Assembly (NCBI RefSeq): GCF_019218295.1
Contig: NZ_JAHUZF010000003.1
Coordinates: forward strand, 186,001 to 250,000
Source of the DNA: Maritimibacter sp. DP1N21-5
Lineage (GTDB): Bacteria > Pseudomonadota > Alphaproteobacteria > Rhodobacterales > Rhodobacteraceae
Direction of reading: 5' to 3'
DNA length: 64,000 nucleotides
Position numbers and translations under genes: made by a program. Below are positions 35,475 through 45,400 of the stretch, in pieces. Position 1 is the first letter of the stretch. Each line of letters begins with the position of its first letter. The notes beneath the pieces were generated by a model. That model saw only the letters and a program-made list of their open reading frames with translations. It made no database searches and was not told where the DNA came from.

Positions 35475-35576
35475 GTTGGTCTCCATTTGCGTAAAATCTT
35501 CGACGCTTTCTTGGAGCAGGACCGCGCGAAAATCACGACAATCCGATACAATTGGTTAAGCCCTCACCGGCCCGCG

Positions 35577-36830
35577 TCAGCGGATCGCACGTCCCTTGGT
35601 GATCGCGTTCTCGCCGAACTTCGCGCGGATAGCATCGGTGGCCTTTTCCGCCGCCCGCCGTTTTTCCGCCTGCGGATCGAGCAGGTCCCCGGCCGTATCC
35701 GCGCCCTCGGCCCCGGTGATATCGGAAATCCCCACGCCGATCAGCCGGAAGGGACCCCGGTCCTTCACCGTCTCGAAGAGGGCCGCCACCACCCGGTAGA
35801 TCCGATCCGCGCTTTGCGTGGTGTCGGGCAGGCTCACCCGCTTGGTGATGAGCTTGAAATCGGCCCGCTTGAGCTTGAGCGTCACCACCCGACCCGAACG
35901 GCCCTTGGCCTTGGCGCGGTCGGCGACCTTCTCGGAAAGCCGCCACAGGTGTCCATCGAGCAGGTCAGGATCCGAGGTGTCCTCGAAAAAGGTCGTCTCG
36001 TTTGAAATCGACTTCACGGGCGCATGGGCAGACACGCGTCGGTGATCCTCGCCTCGGGCAAGGTGCCAGAGCCGCTCACCCATGCCGCCGAAGCGCTCGA
36101 CCAGCGCCTCCTTCTCCCAGCGCAGGAGGTCTGTGAAGGTGCGGATGCCGGCCCTGTCGAGCGAGGCCTGCGCCGCATCGCCCACGCCCCAGATCATGCG
36201 CACGGGCTTGCCCGCGAGGAAAGCAGGCGTCTCGGCCTTGCCGATCACTGAAAACCCGCGCGGCTTGTCGAGGTCGGAGGCGACTTTGGCGAGGAACTTG
36301 TTGTGCGACAGACCGATGGAGCCGGTCAGGCCGATCTCGTCCTCCATCCGTTTCACCAGCCGCGCGAGCATCACCGCAGGCGGCGCGCCATGGAGCCGCG
36401 CGGTGCCCGTCATGTCCAGAAACGCTTCGTCCAGCGACAAGGGTTCGACGCTGGGCGTGAGTTCGTCCATGAGCGCGCGGATGTCCTTCGACACGGCCGC
36501 GTAATGCGCGCCCCGAGGCTTGATCACCACGGCATCCGGGCAGAGCTTCAGCGCCTGGAACATCGGCATCGCCGACCGAACGCCCCGGATTCGCGCGACG
36601 TAACAGGCGGTCGAGACGACGCCCCGTTTGCCGCCCCCGATGATTACGGGCTTATGGGCGAGCGTCGGGTCGTCGCGCTTTTCCACGCTGGCGTAGAAGG
36701 CATCGCAATCCATATGGGCGATGGACAGTTCGAAGAGTTCGGGATGCGACAACACGCGCGGGGACCGGCACTTCGGGCAACGGTTCCCCTCGTCAAAGGT
36801 GGTCAGGCAATCTCGGCACAGCGCAGGCAT
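35577..36830 (-). CDS. dinB: DNA polymerase IV with N-terminal zinc ribbon
   Basis: The 417-residue Y-family polymerase carries out error-prone translesion synthesis. The polymerase core shows the catalytic Asp in AHMDCDAFYASVE, the steric-gate region, and SLDEAFLDMT with the paired acidic residues. The little-finger domain follows to about residue 400. About 35 extra residues at the N-terminus carry Cys5, Cys8, Cys18 and Cys21 in a CxxC-x9-CxxC arrangement that should bind zinc, an extension absent from E. coli Pol IV. The finger motif reads YVARIRGVRSAMP instead of YEARKFGVRSAMP. No LexA box was identified upstream. Confidence 0.94.
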   Translation of the reverse strand: MPALCRDCLTTFDEGNRCPKCRSPRVLSHPELFELSIAHMDCDAFYASVEKRDDPTLAHKPVIIGGGKRGVVSTACYVARIRGVRSAMPMFQALKLCPDAVVIKPRGAHYAAVSKDIRALMDELTPSVEPLSLDEAFLDMTGTARLHGAPPAVMLARLVKRMEDEIGLTGSIGLSHNKFLAKVASDLDKPRGFSVIGKAETPAFLAGKPVRMIWGVGDAAQASLDRAGIRTFTDLLRWEKEALVERFGGMGERLWHLARGEDHRRVSAHAPVKSISNETTFFEDTSDPDLLDGHLWRLSEKVADRAKAKGRSGRVVTLKLKRADFKLITKRVSLPDTTQSADRIYRVVAALFETVKDRGPFRLIGVGISDITGAEGADTAGDLLDPQAEKRRAAEKATDAIRAKFGENAITKGRAIR

Positions 36831-36845
36831 GGCGCCCTTATACGC

Positions 36846-37442
36846 CTATCCCCGCGCCCGCGTAATGGCGACGAGGGCCAGCCCGCCGAGAAAGAAGGCG
36901 ATCGTCAGACCGACGGAATTTGCCGCGACCTGCGCGGGGGTCAGCACGGCCAGGTCGAGGAAAGGATAGGGATACCAGCCGGTCAGCATTCCGCGGAGCA
37001 GGGCATAGATCGTATAGGCCAGCGGCCAGACCAGCCATTGCGCGGCGGTGATCCAAGGTAGCGGGACCCGGGACGCAAAGACGAACCAGAAGAGCACGCT
37101 CAAGACCGGTGTCGCCGTATGCAGCCCCTGATCGGCCCAGAGCGCGAGCCCTTCCGGCGACCAGAGTTGCGCCAGAAGCGTGTGGTAGACGACGCCGACG
37201 ATGGTGATCCAGAGTGTCAGCCCGCCGAGCCATGCCGGATTGGAGAGCTGGTTCTTCACGGCCTGCATCGCATAGGTGGCGAGCACCAAGAGGTTGGTCA
37301 GCACCGTGAAATACCCGAGGATGACCCAGATCGTCGTCGGCACATGACCGGTCAGTCGACTGGACACGATGAACTGCGCGACCAGTGCAGCGAGCGCCAC
37401 GAGCGCGATGAGGGCAGAGGCGAAACGGGCGCTGGGTGTCAT
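36846..37442 (-). CDS. Pr6Pr family membrane protein (copy 1)
   Basis: The 198-residue protein has six predicted membrane helices. It carries YFTVLTNLLVLATYAMQAV, the phrase LWITIVGVVYHTLLA and the late GWYPYPFLDLA, the pattern of Pr6Pr proteins, whose function is unknown. The next gene upstream is a diverged copy, sharing phrases such as FTxLTNL and YALxRGxxxGxYPYxFLD. The two are separated by 21 bases and lie head to tail, so they form a tandem duplication and probably one message; hetero-oligomers are possible. Confidence 0.88.
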   Translation of the reverse strand: MTPSARFASALIALVALAALVAQFIVSSRLTGHVPTTIWVILGYFTVLTNLLVLATYAMQAVKNQLSNPAWLGGLTLWITIVGVVYHTLLAQLWSPEGLALWADQGLHTATPVLSVLFWFVFASRVPLPWITAAQWLVWPLAYTIYALLRGMLTGWYPYPFLDLAVLTPAQVAANSVGLTIAFFLGGLALVAITRARG

Positions 37443-37463
37443 GCGCTCACGCTTGCCGATTTG

Positions 37464-38081
37464 TCAGACCCGCGCAAGCGAAACGCGCCGCGCCCGCAGG
37501 CGCGCGACGCCGATCATGCCAAGCCCCGCCAGCCAGAAGCCGAACGCGAGCGCGGCGACGTTCACCGCGATCTGTCCGGCGCCGAAACGGGCGACGTCGA
37601 GGAAGAAGTAGGGATAGATCCCGTCCGCCGCGCCCCGGATCAGCGCATAGACCAGATAGCCCAACGGCCAGCCGAGCCAGTAGGCCGCAAGCCGCCTGGG
37701 CAACCGCAAGTGCAGCGCATAGGCGAACCACCAGCCGACCGTCAGGAGCGGCACGGCCGTGTGGACGAGGTGATCGGCCACGAGGTCGAGACCGGTCTTG
37801 CCGTAGTCCGCCAGAAGCAGGTGATAGATGACCCCCACGATGGCGATCCACAGGGCGAGCGCGGCCAGCCAGCCGGGTGCGGGCCTGCGCCCGGTGATGG
37901 CCATCCCGGTGAAGCTGACCGCCACCATCAGGTTCGTCAGGATCGTGAAAAACCGCGCCAGCCGCCAAAGCGCCGCTAGGGCGGTCGGGTAATCCTCGCG
38001 GGCGAGGATGAACTGGGCGACCAGTCCGGCCCAGGCTGCCAGGGCGATCACTGTCGCCAGTAGACGTGCGTTGCGTTCCAT
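37464..38081 (-). CDS. Pr6Pr family membrane protein (copy 2)
   Basis: The 205-residue paralogue of the downstream gene has the same six-helix layout and the same motifs ([44 protein letters not shown]). The C-terminus is more basic ([12 protein letters not shown]). The ATG at 38081 begins [14 protein letters not shown]; the frame is open upstream, but that would run through the recO start region. It diverges from recO with 73 bases between the starts, so the promoter of the pair must lie in that interval or overlap recO. Confidence 0.88.
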   Translation of the reverse strand: MERNARLLATVIALAAWAGLVAQFILAREDYPTALAALWRLARFFTILTNLMVAVSFTGMAITGRRPAPGWLAALALWIAIVGVIYHLLLADYGKTGLDLVADHLVHTAVPLLTVGWWFAYALHLRLPRRLAAYWLGWPLGYLVYALIRGAADGIYPYFFLDVARFGAGQIAVNVAALAFGFWLAGLGMIGVARLRARRVSLARV

Positions 38082-38154
38082 GCGCCTAGTCTGCCCGATC
38101 CGGCCCACGTCACAAGCCCTTGCGTTGCGGCAGCCCGGATGGAAAATGCCCCGC

Positions 38155-38886
38155 ATGGAGTGGCGGGATCGCGGCACGCTGCTGAGCGTGCGCAAACACG
38201 GCGAAACCTCGGCGATCATCGAGGTATTTACCCGGACGCATGGCCGACACGCCGGCGTCGTGCGCGGCGGCGTGTCGCGCAAGATCGCTCCGATCCTGCA
38301 ACCCGGCGCGGAACTCGACGTGGTCTGGCGCGCGCGGCTCGAGGAACATATCGGCTCGTTCGCCGTCGAACCTGTCCGGTCGCGGTCGGCGGGGGTGATG
38401 GGAGACCGGGGTGCGCTCGCCGCGCTCAATGCGATCACGGCGCTCCTTGTCTTCGCGCTTCCTGAACGTGAAGCCCATCCCCGCCTCTATGCCCGCACGG
38501 TGGACATGCTCGACATCGTCGCACAGACGGAAAACTGGCCGGTGGCCTATCTTCAGTGGGAATTGGCGCTGCTCGAAGAGCTTGGCTATGGCCTCGACCT
38601 CACCGCCTGCGCCGTCACCGGGGGGCGTGAGGATCTGGTCTATGTATCGCCGAAGTCAGGCCGCGCGGTCAGCGCCGAGGGCGCCGGCGACTGGGCCGAC
38701 CGGCTTCTGCCGCTCCCACCCGAGCTTTTGGGGCTGGTGACCGATGATCTTGCGGGGGTGCCCGACGGATTGCGCACGACCGGGCATTTCCTGACCCATG
38801 GGCTGGCACATGCGCTGGGCGAAAAGCCCCTGCCCGAGGCGCGGGCGCGGCTCGTGGACCGTCTTACGCGTCTTCGAGCGCGCTGA
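38155..38886 (+). CDS. recO: DNA repair protein RecO
   Basis: The 243-residue RecF-pathway mediator loads RecA on SSB-coated DNA. The N-terminal OB fold begins [22 protein letters not shown], and the helical C-terminal part includes FELL-type text [20 protein letters not shown]. The four-cysteine zinc site known from Deinococcus RecO is reduced here to a single Cys in that region, as in many alphaproteobacteria. ATG 38155 is chosen; ATG 38146 would add three residues. Its 3' end overlaps the TetR gene by 23 bases on the opposite strand. Confidence 0.93.
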   Translation: MEWRDRGTLLSVRKHGETSAIIEVFTRTHGRHAGVVRGGVSRKIAPILQPGAELDVVWRARLEEHIGSFAVEPVRSRSAGVMGDRGALAALNAITALLVFALPEREAHPRLYARTVDMLDIVAQTENWPVAYLQWELALLEELGYGLDLTACAVTGGREDLVYVSPKSGRAVSAEGAGDWADRLLPLPPELLGLVTDDLAGVPDGLRTTGHFLTHGLAHALGEKPLPEARARLVDRLTRLRAR

Positions 38887-39403
38887 TCGCGGCCAGTAGC
38901 GTCGACATCGCTTCGCGGGCATTGCCGTGCCCCGCATTCATCGCCAATCCGATCAGGGCGGCATGGACGATATGCGCGAAATTCGGGTCGGTCAGACCCA
39001 TGTCGGCCAGTACGGCGGCGATGTAGTTGCGGCGCAGCCGGTCGACCTCGTCCAGCGCATCGCGCACGGCAGGGTCGGACAGCGCCCAGCCGCGAATGAC
39101 TGGCTCGGGCACGTAGCCCCGAGTTTCCCCGTCCGCGAACTCGGCGAGTCGCATGAGGCGCTGGGGCGCGGTCCCGCCCTCGTCCAGCACGCTCGACAGA
39201 GCGCCGAGCGAGGCCGCACGCCAGTTGAGAAGCATCTTCGACTTGAACTCAGGCACGTCCTTGAAATGCCAGTAGAAACTGCCCTTCGTGGTGCCCAGCG
39301 CCCGCGCCAGAGCCTCGGCCTTGAGCGCTTCGGGACCCGTGGTGGAGAGCGCCAGAAACCCGGCGTCGATCCAGTCTTTCTTGGATAATCTCGTATCGGC
39401 CAT
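38864..39403 (-). CDS. TetR/AcrR family transcriptional regulator
   Basis: The 179-residue regulator has an N-terminal helix-turn-helix (about residues 10-55) with [24 protein letters not shown], the classic TetR recognition helix. The remaining helices form the ligand/dimer domain, with no recognisable ligand type. The gene converges on recO and overlaps it by 23 bases, so the last seven or so codons of each are constrained by the other. It has a good promoter of its own at 39447-39475. The target is not evident because no divergent partner is adjacent. Confidence 0.92.
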   Translation of the reverse strand: MADTRLSKKDWIDAGFLALSTTGPEALKAEALARALGTTKGSFYWHFKDVPEFKSKMLLNWRAASLGALSSVLDEGGTAPQRLMRLAEFADGETRGYVPEPVIRGWALSDPAVRDALDEVDRLRRNYIAAVLADMGLTDPNFAHIVHAALIGLAMNAGHGNAREAMSTLLAAISALEDA

Positions 39404-39446
39404 GTCGCACCTTCAAATGGACGTGTCCTGAAAAGCAGACGGTCCC

Positions 39447-39475
39447 TTCATATCACGATTTCGCACCTGCGGCAA
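39447..39475 (-). promoter_or_regulatory. Sigma-70 promoter of the TetR gene
   Basis: On the minus strand TTGCCG (39470-39475) and TATGAA (39447-39452) are 17 bases apart, with a start expected about 37 bases before the coding region. Confidence 0.5.
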
Positions 39476-39518
39476 GAATTATGCTGCGATGCGGCATTTG
39501 CCGCGAGGCGAACAGACG

Positions 39519-39547
39519 AAAAAAGCCCCGGCGTTTCCACCGGGGCT
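39519..39547 (-). terminator. Rho-independent terminator of pnp
   Basis: On the minus strand an 8-bp stem AGCCCCGG/CCGGGGCT with an 8-base loop is followed by TTTTTC, 24 bases after the pnp stop. Confidence 0.88.
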
Positions 39548-39570
39548 CTGTCGTTTCAAGAAGGACGCGC

Positions 39571-41721
<2,151 letters not shown>

Positions 41722-41736
41722 ATAGCGTATCCTTCT

Positions 41737-41765
41737 GGGAGCACTCCCGGCCCTCCGGGTCTCCC
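41737..41765 (-). promoter_or_regulatory. Leader hairpin adjoining the pnp ribosome site
   Basis: Outer arms GGGAG (41737-41741) and CTCCC (41761-41765) enclose inner arms CCCGG (41746-41750) and CCGGG (41755-41759). The structure ends just upstream of the ribosome site at 41729-41735. PNPase autoregulation through a leader stem is known in E. coli; the parallel here is inference. Confidence 0.45.
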
Positions 41766-41911
41766 GTTCAAATGGTGGCCCCATTGCCACCGCCCCCTGA
41801 TCCTTTGCATGCGCCGGGGGCCAGGGCGTCACGTCTCAGATGCAGGGCGCATACAGGAAAACCCGGGGTTTGGGAAGGGTTGTGTCATTGCGGGCCCCAG
41901 CCCGGCAGAGT

Positions 41912-41940
41912 ACCCGCCCCGGGTCAGGTCCGGGGCGGGT
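41912..41940 (-). terminator. Hairpin after the phytochelatin-synthase-like gene
   Basis: An 11-bp perfect stem, ACCCGCCCCGG (41912-41922) with CCGGGGCGGGT (41930-41940), sits six bases after the stop codon of the minus-strand gene. The T-run is absent, so termination efficiency is uncertain. Confidence 0.6.
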
Positions 41941-41946
41941 TCATGC

Positions 41947-42711
41947 TCATTTGACCATCCGCACCATACCGCCTGTCTCGCCCTCGAGCGGGCCGTGTTC
42001 GTCCGAGGTCGGCTTCAACATCGAGGCGAGGAGCACCGGCACAGGGGTCCAGTAGGGCACGTACCATTCCTGATCGACCTCGAGCAGGAGTACCTTGTCG
42101 GCCTCTGCGTCATAGGCGCCGATCAGCGTCACATGCGGGCCGTCCCAGTCGCCCGTCACGACGCCCTGGTTGAAGTAGATCATGAGCACATCTTCAGCCG
42201 AGGCCTCGTTCGCGGCGAGCTGTTCGCGCAGGGTGGCGAGCGTCGCTTCACTGTCGTCGGTCGGCTTCCAGGCTTCGACCTTGGCGCTATTGAGCCCGGT
42301 GGTCGTGGCGGCCTCTTTCGCGAAGCTGACGAGTTGGTCGAACTTGACGCCATCGCCGCCTTCGGCCGAGAGCGCGGCCCAGTCCGCGTTGCCGACCTCC
42401 TCGAGCAGAACGGATTGCGTGAGAACGGTGTCCTCGGCCAGAGCAGGCAGGCCATTGAGGCCGTTCACCGCCGCCGTGACGGCCGCGATGGAGCAGGCCG
42501 AGGTGGTGAACTGAGGCTTCACGAAGGGCGCGAAGGCCCAGTAATCCGGCGCGTCGGCGGATTTGAGATAAGCGAAGTCCTCGGTCATCGCGGTGGCGTT
42601 CTCGCCCAGTTTCGGCAGCGGCGTCTCGCCTTCGGCCAGAAGCGGCGCGGCGATCAGCGAAAGACCCAGTGCCGTGACGGCACCGAAGGCGCGGAGGGAT
42701 AGGGTTGTCAT
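41947..42711 (-). CDS. Exported phytochelatin synthase-like cysteine peptidase
   Basis: The 254-residue protein has a Sec signal peptide (cleavage near Ala26, PLLAEG). The papain-like triad of phytochelatin synthases can be traced: Cys73 in TTSACSIAAVTAAVNGL, His193 in GPHVTLIGAY and Asp213 in LLLEVDQEWYVPYW. The last also shares the downstream aromatic/Pro text with plant PCS (compare DVARFKYPPHW). Bacterial one-domain homologues usually cleave Gly from glutathione rather than polymerise it. Export to the periplasm is notable, since glutathione there is limited. Neighbouring copper genes suggest a metal-related role. It diverges from two unknown genes across a region holding a strong palindrome. 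Confidence 0.88.
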   Translation of the reverse strand: MTTLSLRAFGAVTALGLSLIAAPLLAEGETPLPKLGENATAMTEDFAYLKSADAPDYWAFAPFVKPQFTTSACSIAAVTAAVNGLNGLPALAEDTVLTQSVLLEEVGNADWAALSAEGGDGVKFDQLVSFAKEAATTTGLNSAKVEAWKPTDDSEATLATLREQLAANEASAEDVLMIYFNQGVVTGDWDGPHVTLIGAYDAEADKVLLLEVDQEWYVPYWTPVPVLLASMLKPTSDEHGPLEGETGGMVRMVK

Positions 42712-42741
42712 GGAATACGTCCTGATGGGTTGAATGGCATG

Positions 42742-42769
42742 ACGGTAGCAAGATGGCCAAGCGGGTCAA
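42742..42769 (-). promoter_or_regulatory. Putative promoter of the phytochelatin-synthase-like gene
   Basis: On the minus strand TTGACC (42764-42769) and TACCGT (42742-42747) are 16 bases apart. The -35 is good and the -10 poor; a regulated promoter is possible, with the palindrome at 42805-42829 just upstream. Confidence 0.35.
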
Positions 42770-42804
42770 TCGGGAGTTTCGCGCCATGTCGAACCATCCT
42801 TGCA

Positions 42805-42829
42805 TTACCCGATAATTTTTGTCAGGTAA
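42805..42829. promoter_or_regulatory. 25-bp imperfect palindrome, candidate operator
   Basis: TTACCCGA (42805-42812) and TCAGGTAA (42822-42829) are complementary at seven of eight positions around an AT-rich nine-base centre (TAATTTTTG). It stands between the divergent phytochelatin-synthase-like gene and the two small unknown genes. Confidence 0.55.
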
Positions 42830-42923
42830 TCGCTACCCAGCCGGACGTTGTCCTTCGTGCGCTCCGGCAAGGCAGGTTTTCGGGCACCGCATTGGCGGGG
42901 CCGCAGGTTGGAAAGGCTGCTTC

Positions 42924-43142
42924 ATGACGATCCTCACGGACTTGTTGGCGATGGATGCTCTCGCGTCCCGCTATGGATGCGGGATCAACCCGCGCCTGAA
43001 GGCGGCCATCGAAACCGACCTGCGGTTCCCCGCCAAAGCCGCGTCCCCCGCCCCCGATGGTGCCGGGCCGGCGAGGGACGCGGGCGGAAACGTGCTGCCG
43101 TTCCCGCTCGATCCGCCAACGTCGGGACGGAAAACGGCCTGA
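42924..43142 (+). CDS. Small unknown protein, first of a coupled pair
   Basis: The 72-residue protein has no recognised family. The first 35 residues look like two amphipathic helices (MTILTDLLAMDALASRYGCG, ending in a Cys), and the rest is Ala/Pro/Gly-rich with GGNVLPFPLDPP near the end, a phrase that recurs in small Rhodobacteraceae proteins. GGAAAGG lies upstream of ATG 42924. Its stop overlaps the next ATG by one base (TGATG), so the two products are translated together. Confidence 0.65.
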   Translation: MTILTDLLAMDALASRYGCGINPRLKAAIETDLRFPAKAASPAPDGAGPARDAGGNVLPFPLDPPTSGRKTA

Positions 43143-43615
43143 TGATCCACGCCTATACAGATCCCCGCGCGCTGCCGTTCGACGACTTCGAACGCGGGTT
43201 GCTGCCCGTCTTGCGCCATTTCCTTGTGGCCATGACCGATCCGGGCTCACAGGCCTGGCGGCTCGCCTATGCTACCGCGCGCGAGCGTTGGGGTCGAAGC
43301 GCGGGCCTTGCCATCGCAGACAGTCTTGGCGATTTCGTCGCCTGTTTCGTGCAGCGACACGGGGCGACGGTCGATTTCCACGACCCGCTGGACCCGGAGC
43401 GGCGGGTCCTCCTGGCCAAGGGCGAGGCCGCGCTGCTGGCGATCCTTCATCACATGCGACGCGATCACGCGTCCGCCGCACGGCGCTGCCTCGCACTGGT
43501 GACGGGGGGACGCACCGCGGCGCGGGTCGTGCAGGCGGGACTTGCCTTCGCCGCGCGCTATCCGGCCGCATCGGTGCCTGCACGGGCGGAACCTTCGCTC
43601 AGAGTGGTGCACTAA
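43142..43615 (+). CDS. Unknown helical protein, second of a coupled pair
   Basis: The 157-residue helical protein is rich in Ala, Arg and His, without signal peptide or membrane helix. Histidine-containing phrases (HAYTDP, LRHFLVAM, FVQRHG, ILHHMRRDHASAARR) are noticeable but do not form a known metal motif. The start is set by its overlap with the upstream stop. No family recognised. Four-helix packing is plausible. The position, downstream of the palindrome and upstream of YceI, places it in the metal/redox block, which is the only functional clue. Confidence 0.7.
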   Translation: MIHAYTDPRALPFDDFERGLLPVLRHFLVAMTDPGSQAWRLAYATARERWGRSAGLAIADSLGDFVACFVQRHGATVDFHDPLDPERRVLLAKGEAALLAILHHMRRDHASAARRCLALVTGGRTAARVVQAGLAFAARYPAASVPARAEPSLRVVH

Positions 43616-43675
43616 AGTCATTGCGACAGAGGGCCTTCGTCGCTTTACTCGCGGACAACCTACCGGGAGGATGCG

Positions 43676-44245
43676 ATGCGCCACGTTCCAGCCCTGCTGG
43701 CCTTCTTTACCCTCTTCGCTGCGCCGGCCGCCGTGGCCGATCCGCTGCGCTACACGCTCGACCCTGCCAATTCGCAGGTGAGTTATTCCGTGCCTTTCGG
43801 GCCGGATCAGGTGTCGGGGCTCATGCCGGTAGTGCGGGCCGATATCCTGCTCGACTTCGTGCAGAACAGCCGATCGACGGTGACGGTGGTGCTCGATGCC
43901 GCGTCGGCGACGGCGAATTTTCCCTTCGCGGAACAGGCGCTCAAGGGTCCCAAGGTGCTCGACACCGGGGCCTATCCGACGATCACCTTCCAAAGCGACC
44001 AGATCCGGATGGAAGAGACGGCCGCCGAGCTTGACGGGCTTGTGACGATCCGGGGCGTAACGCGTCCGGTGCGGCTGGGTGTCCAGGTCTTTCGGCAGCA
44101 GGGGACGGCGTCCGGCGACCTGTCGAAGATTTCGGTCCACATCACCGGAACCGTCAGGCGCAGCGACTTCGGGGCGACCGGCTGGGCGGACATGGTGGGC
44201 GATACCGTGACGCTGAAGATCATCGCGCGGCTCGATCGGGCCTGA
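43676..44245 (+). CDS. YceI family periplasmic protein
   Basis: The 189-residue protein has a signal peptide (cleavage after AAVA near residue 21) and the lipocalin-like YceI barrel: it starts LRYTLDPANSQVSYSV and has the later GLVTIRGVTRPV. YceI proteins bind polyisoprenoid lipids such as ubiquinone precursors and are induced by base or osmotic stress. It is followed one base after its stop by a cytochrome b561, the usual partner; together they are thought to handle quinone-linked electron transfer. GGGAGG precedes the start. Confidence 0.94.
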   Translation: MRHVPALLAFFTLFAAPAAVADPLRYTLDPANSQVSYSVPFGPDQVSGLMPVVRADILLDFVQNSRSTVTVVLDAASATANFPFAEQALKGPKVLDTGAYPTITFQSDQIRMEETAAELDGLVTIRGVTRPVRLGVQVFRQQGTASGDLSKISVHITGTVRRSDFGATGWADMVGDTVTLKIIARLDRA

Positions 44246-44246
44246 C

Positions 44247-44771
44247 ATGAAACTCGGCAATGACGCGCAACGTTTCGGCCCGGTGACCCGCGTGCTCCAC
44301 TGGATCATCGCGTTGGGCGTCATCGGGATGCTGGGCTTCGGGACCTATATCGCCCGGATGGAGGTCGGCCTCTCAAACTACTGGCTTTTCAGTCTCCACA
44401 AGTCGATCGGCGTGACGATCTGGGCGCTGGTGGTTGTGCGGCTCGTCTGGCACCGGATCAGCCCGCCGCCCGGTCCGATGGGCGACGGCTGGCAGACGGC
44501 GCTCGCCCGCGTGGTCCATCTGGCGCTCTACCTCCTCCTTCTGGTGGTGCCGATCACCGGCTTCGTGGCCAGTGCGGCGAGCGGGATCGAGGTGCAGGTC
44601 TGGGGCGTGACCCTTCCCGCACCGCTGCCCGCGTCGGAGGTTCTGGAAGACCGGTACTTCGCGCTCCATGCGGCGTTGACCAAGCTGATGGCGACCCTGC
44701 TGGTGCTTCACGTAGCCGGCGCGCTTCACCGGCGGGACGGGACGCTCGGGCGCATGGTGGCCGGGTCGTGA
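44247..44771 (+). CDS. Cytochrome b561
   Basis: This 174-residue membrane protein has four helices and histidines placed to bind two b hemes: VLHWIIALG in helix 1, SLHKSIGV at the start of helix 2, VVHLALYLLLL in helix 3, and ALHAAL/VLHVAGALH in helix 4. It oxidises or reduces quinol at the inner membrane. The start is one base after the YceI stop, so the two form an operon. The family also includes the CybB superoxide oxidase; that role is possible here but not shown. Confidence 0.94.
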   Translation: MKLGNDAQRFGPVTRVLHWIIALGVIGMLGFGTYIARMEVGLSNYWLFSLHKSIGVTIWALVVVRLVWHRISPPPGPMGDGWQTALARVVHLALYLLLLVVPITGFVASAASGIEVQVWGVTLPAPLPASEVLEDRYFALHAALTKLMATLLVLHVAGALHRRDGTLGRMVAGS

Positions 44772-44825
44772 GGTGACGCCATCGCGTGTGGCGGCTAGTG
44801 TCCCACGCATAAACAAGGAGGCCCC

Positions 44826-45332
44826 ATGTCCCACACCGACCTCGCCCGCCGCATGGCCCGTTACAACGCCTGGCAGAACGACAGCCTGATCGCCGCCGCA
44901 GACAGGCTTTCGCAAGACGCGCGCCGGCTGGATCGCGGTGCTTTCTTCGGGTCGATCGAGGCGACCTTCCTGCACATCCTCTGGGCCGACCGGATGTGGA
45001 TGTCGCGGCTCGCGCCGGGTCAGGTCGACGCCCCGGCGACGCGGCCCCCGGCCAATGCGACGGACGACTGGGACAGGTTTCGCCAGGAGCGGGCCGAGAT
45101 GGACGGGATGATCGAGGCCTGGGCCCATGCGATGGACGAGGCCGCCTTCGCGGTGCCGCTCACATGGTATTCCGGCATCCAGAAACGCCAGGTGACCGAG
45201 GCGCGATCCTTCATCGTGACGCATGTCTTCAATCACCAGACCCATCACCGGGGCCAGATCCACGCCATGCTGACCGCCGCAGGGGTCATCCCGGAGGATA
45301 CCGACCTCATGCTCATGGACGATCCCGTCTGA
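44826..45332 (+). CDS. DinB/YfiT-like metal-dependent putative thiol transferase
   Basis: The 168-residue four-helix protein of the DinB superfamily is unrelated to DNA polymerase IV despite the name. The three metal histidines are in ATFLHILWAD and HVFNHQTHHRGQIH. Relatives include bacillithiol and mycothiol transferases and isomerases, so a thiol-linked reaction is possible, but this organism should use glutathione. AAGGAGG is placed seven bases before the ATG. It follows cytochrome b561 by 54 bases. Confidence 0.92.
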   Translation: MSHTDLARRMARYNAWQNDSLIAAADRLSQDARRLDRGAFFGSIEATFLHILWADRMWMSRLAPGQVDAPATRPPANATDDWDRFRQERAEMDGMIEAWAHAMDEAAFAVPLTWYSGIQKRQVTEARSFIVTHVFNHQTHHRGQIHAMLTAAGVIPEDTDLMLMDDPV

Positions 45333-45400
45333 CGCACTGATGGATTGCGCGGTCGGGGGCGAGGTCCTAGAACCCTCGCGTGAACCCCGAAACGCGCGCC

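Noticed and set aside
38146..38154. recO start at the upstream ATG (38146)
   Set aside because: It would add only three residues before the conserved MEWRDRG start of the family. It cannot be excluded, but it is not preferred.
44826..45332. Calling this gene a DNA polymerase IV because of the DinB name
   Set aside because: The fold is the four-helix DinB/YfiT metal-binding type. The true Pol IV is at 35577-36830.
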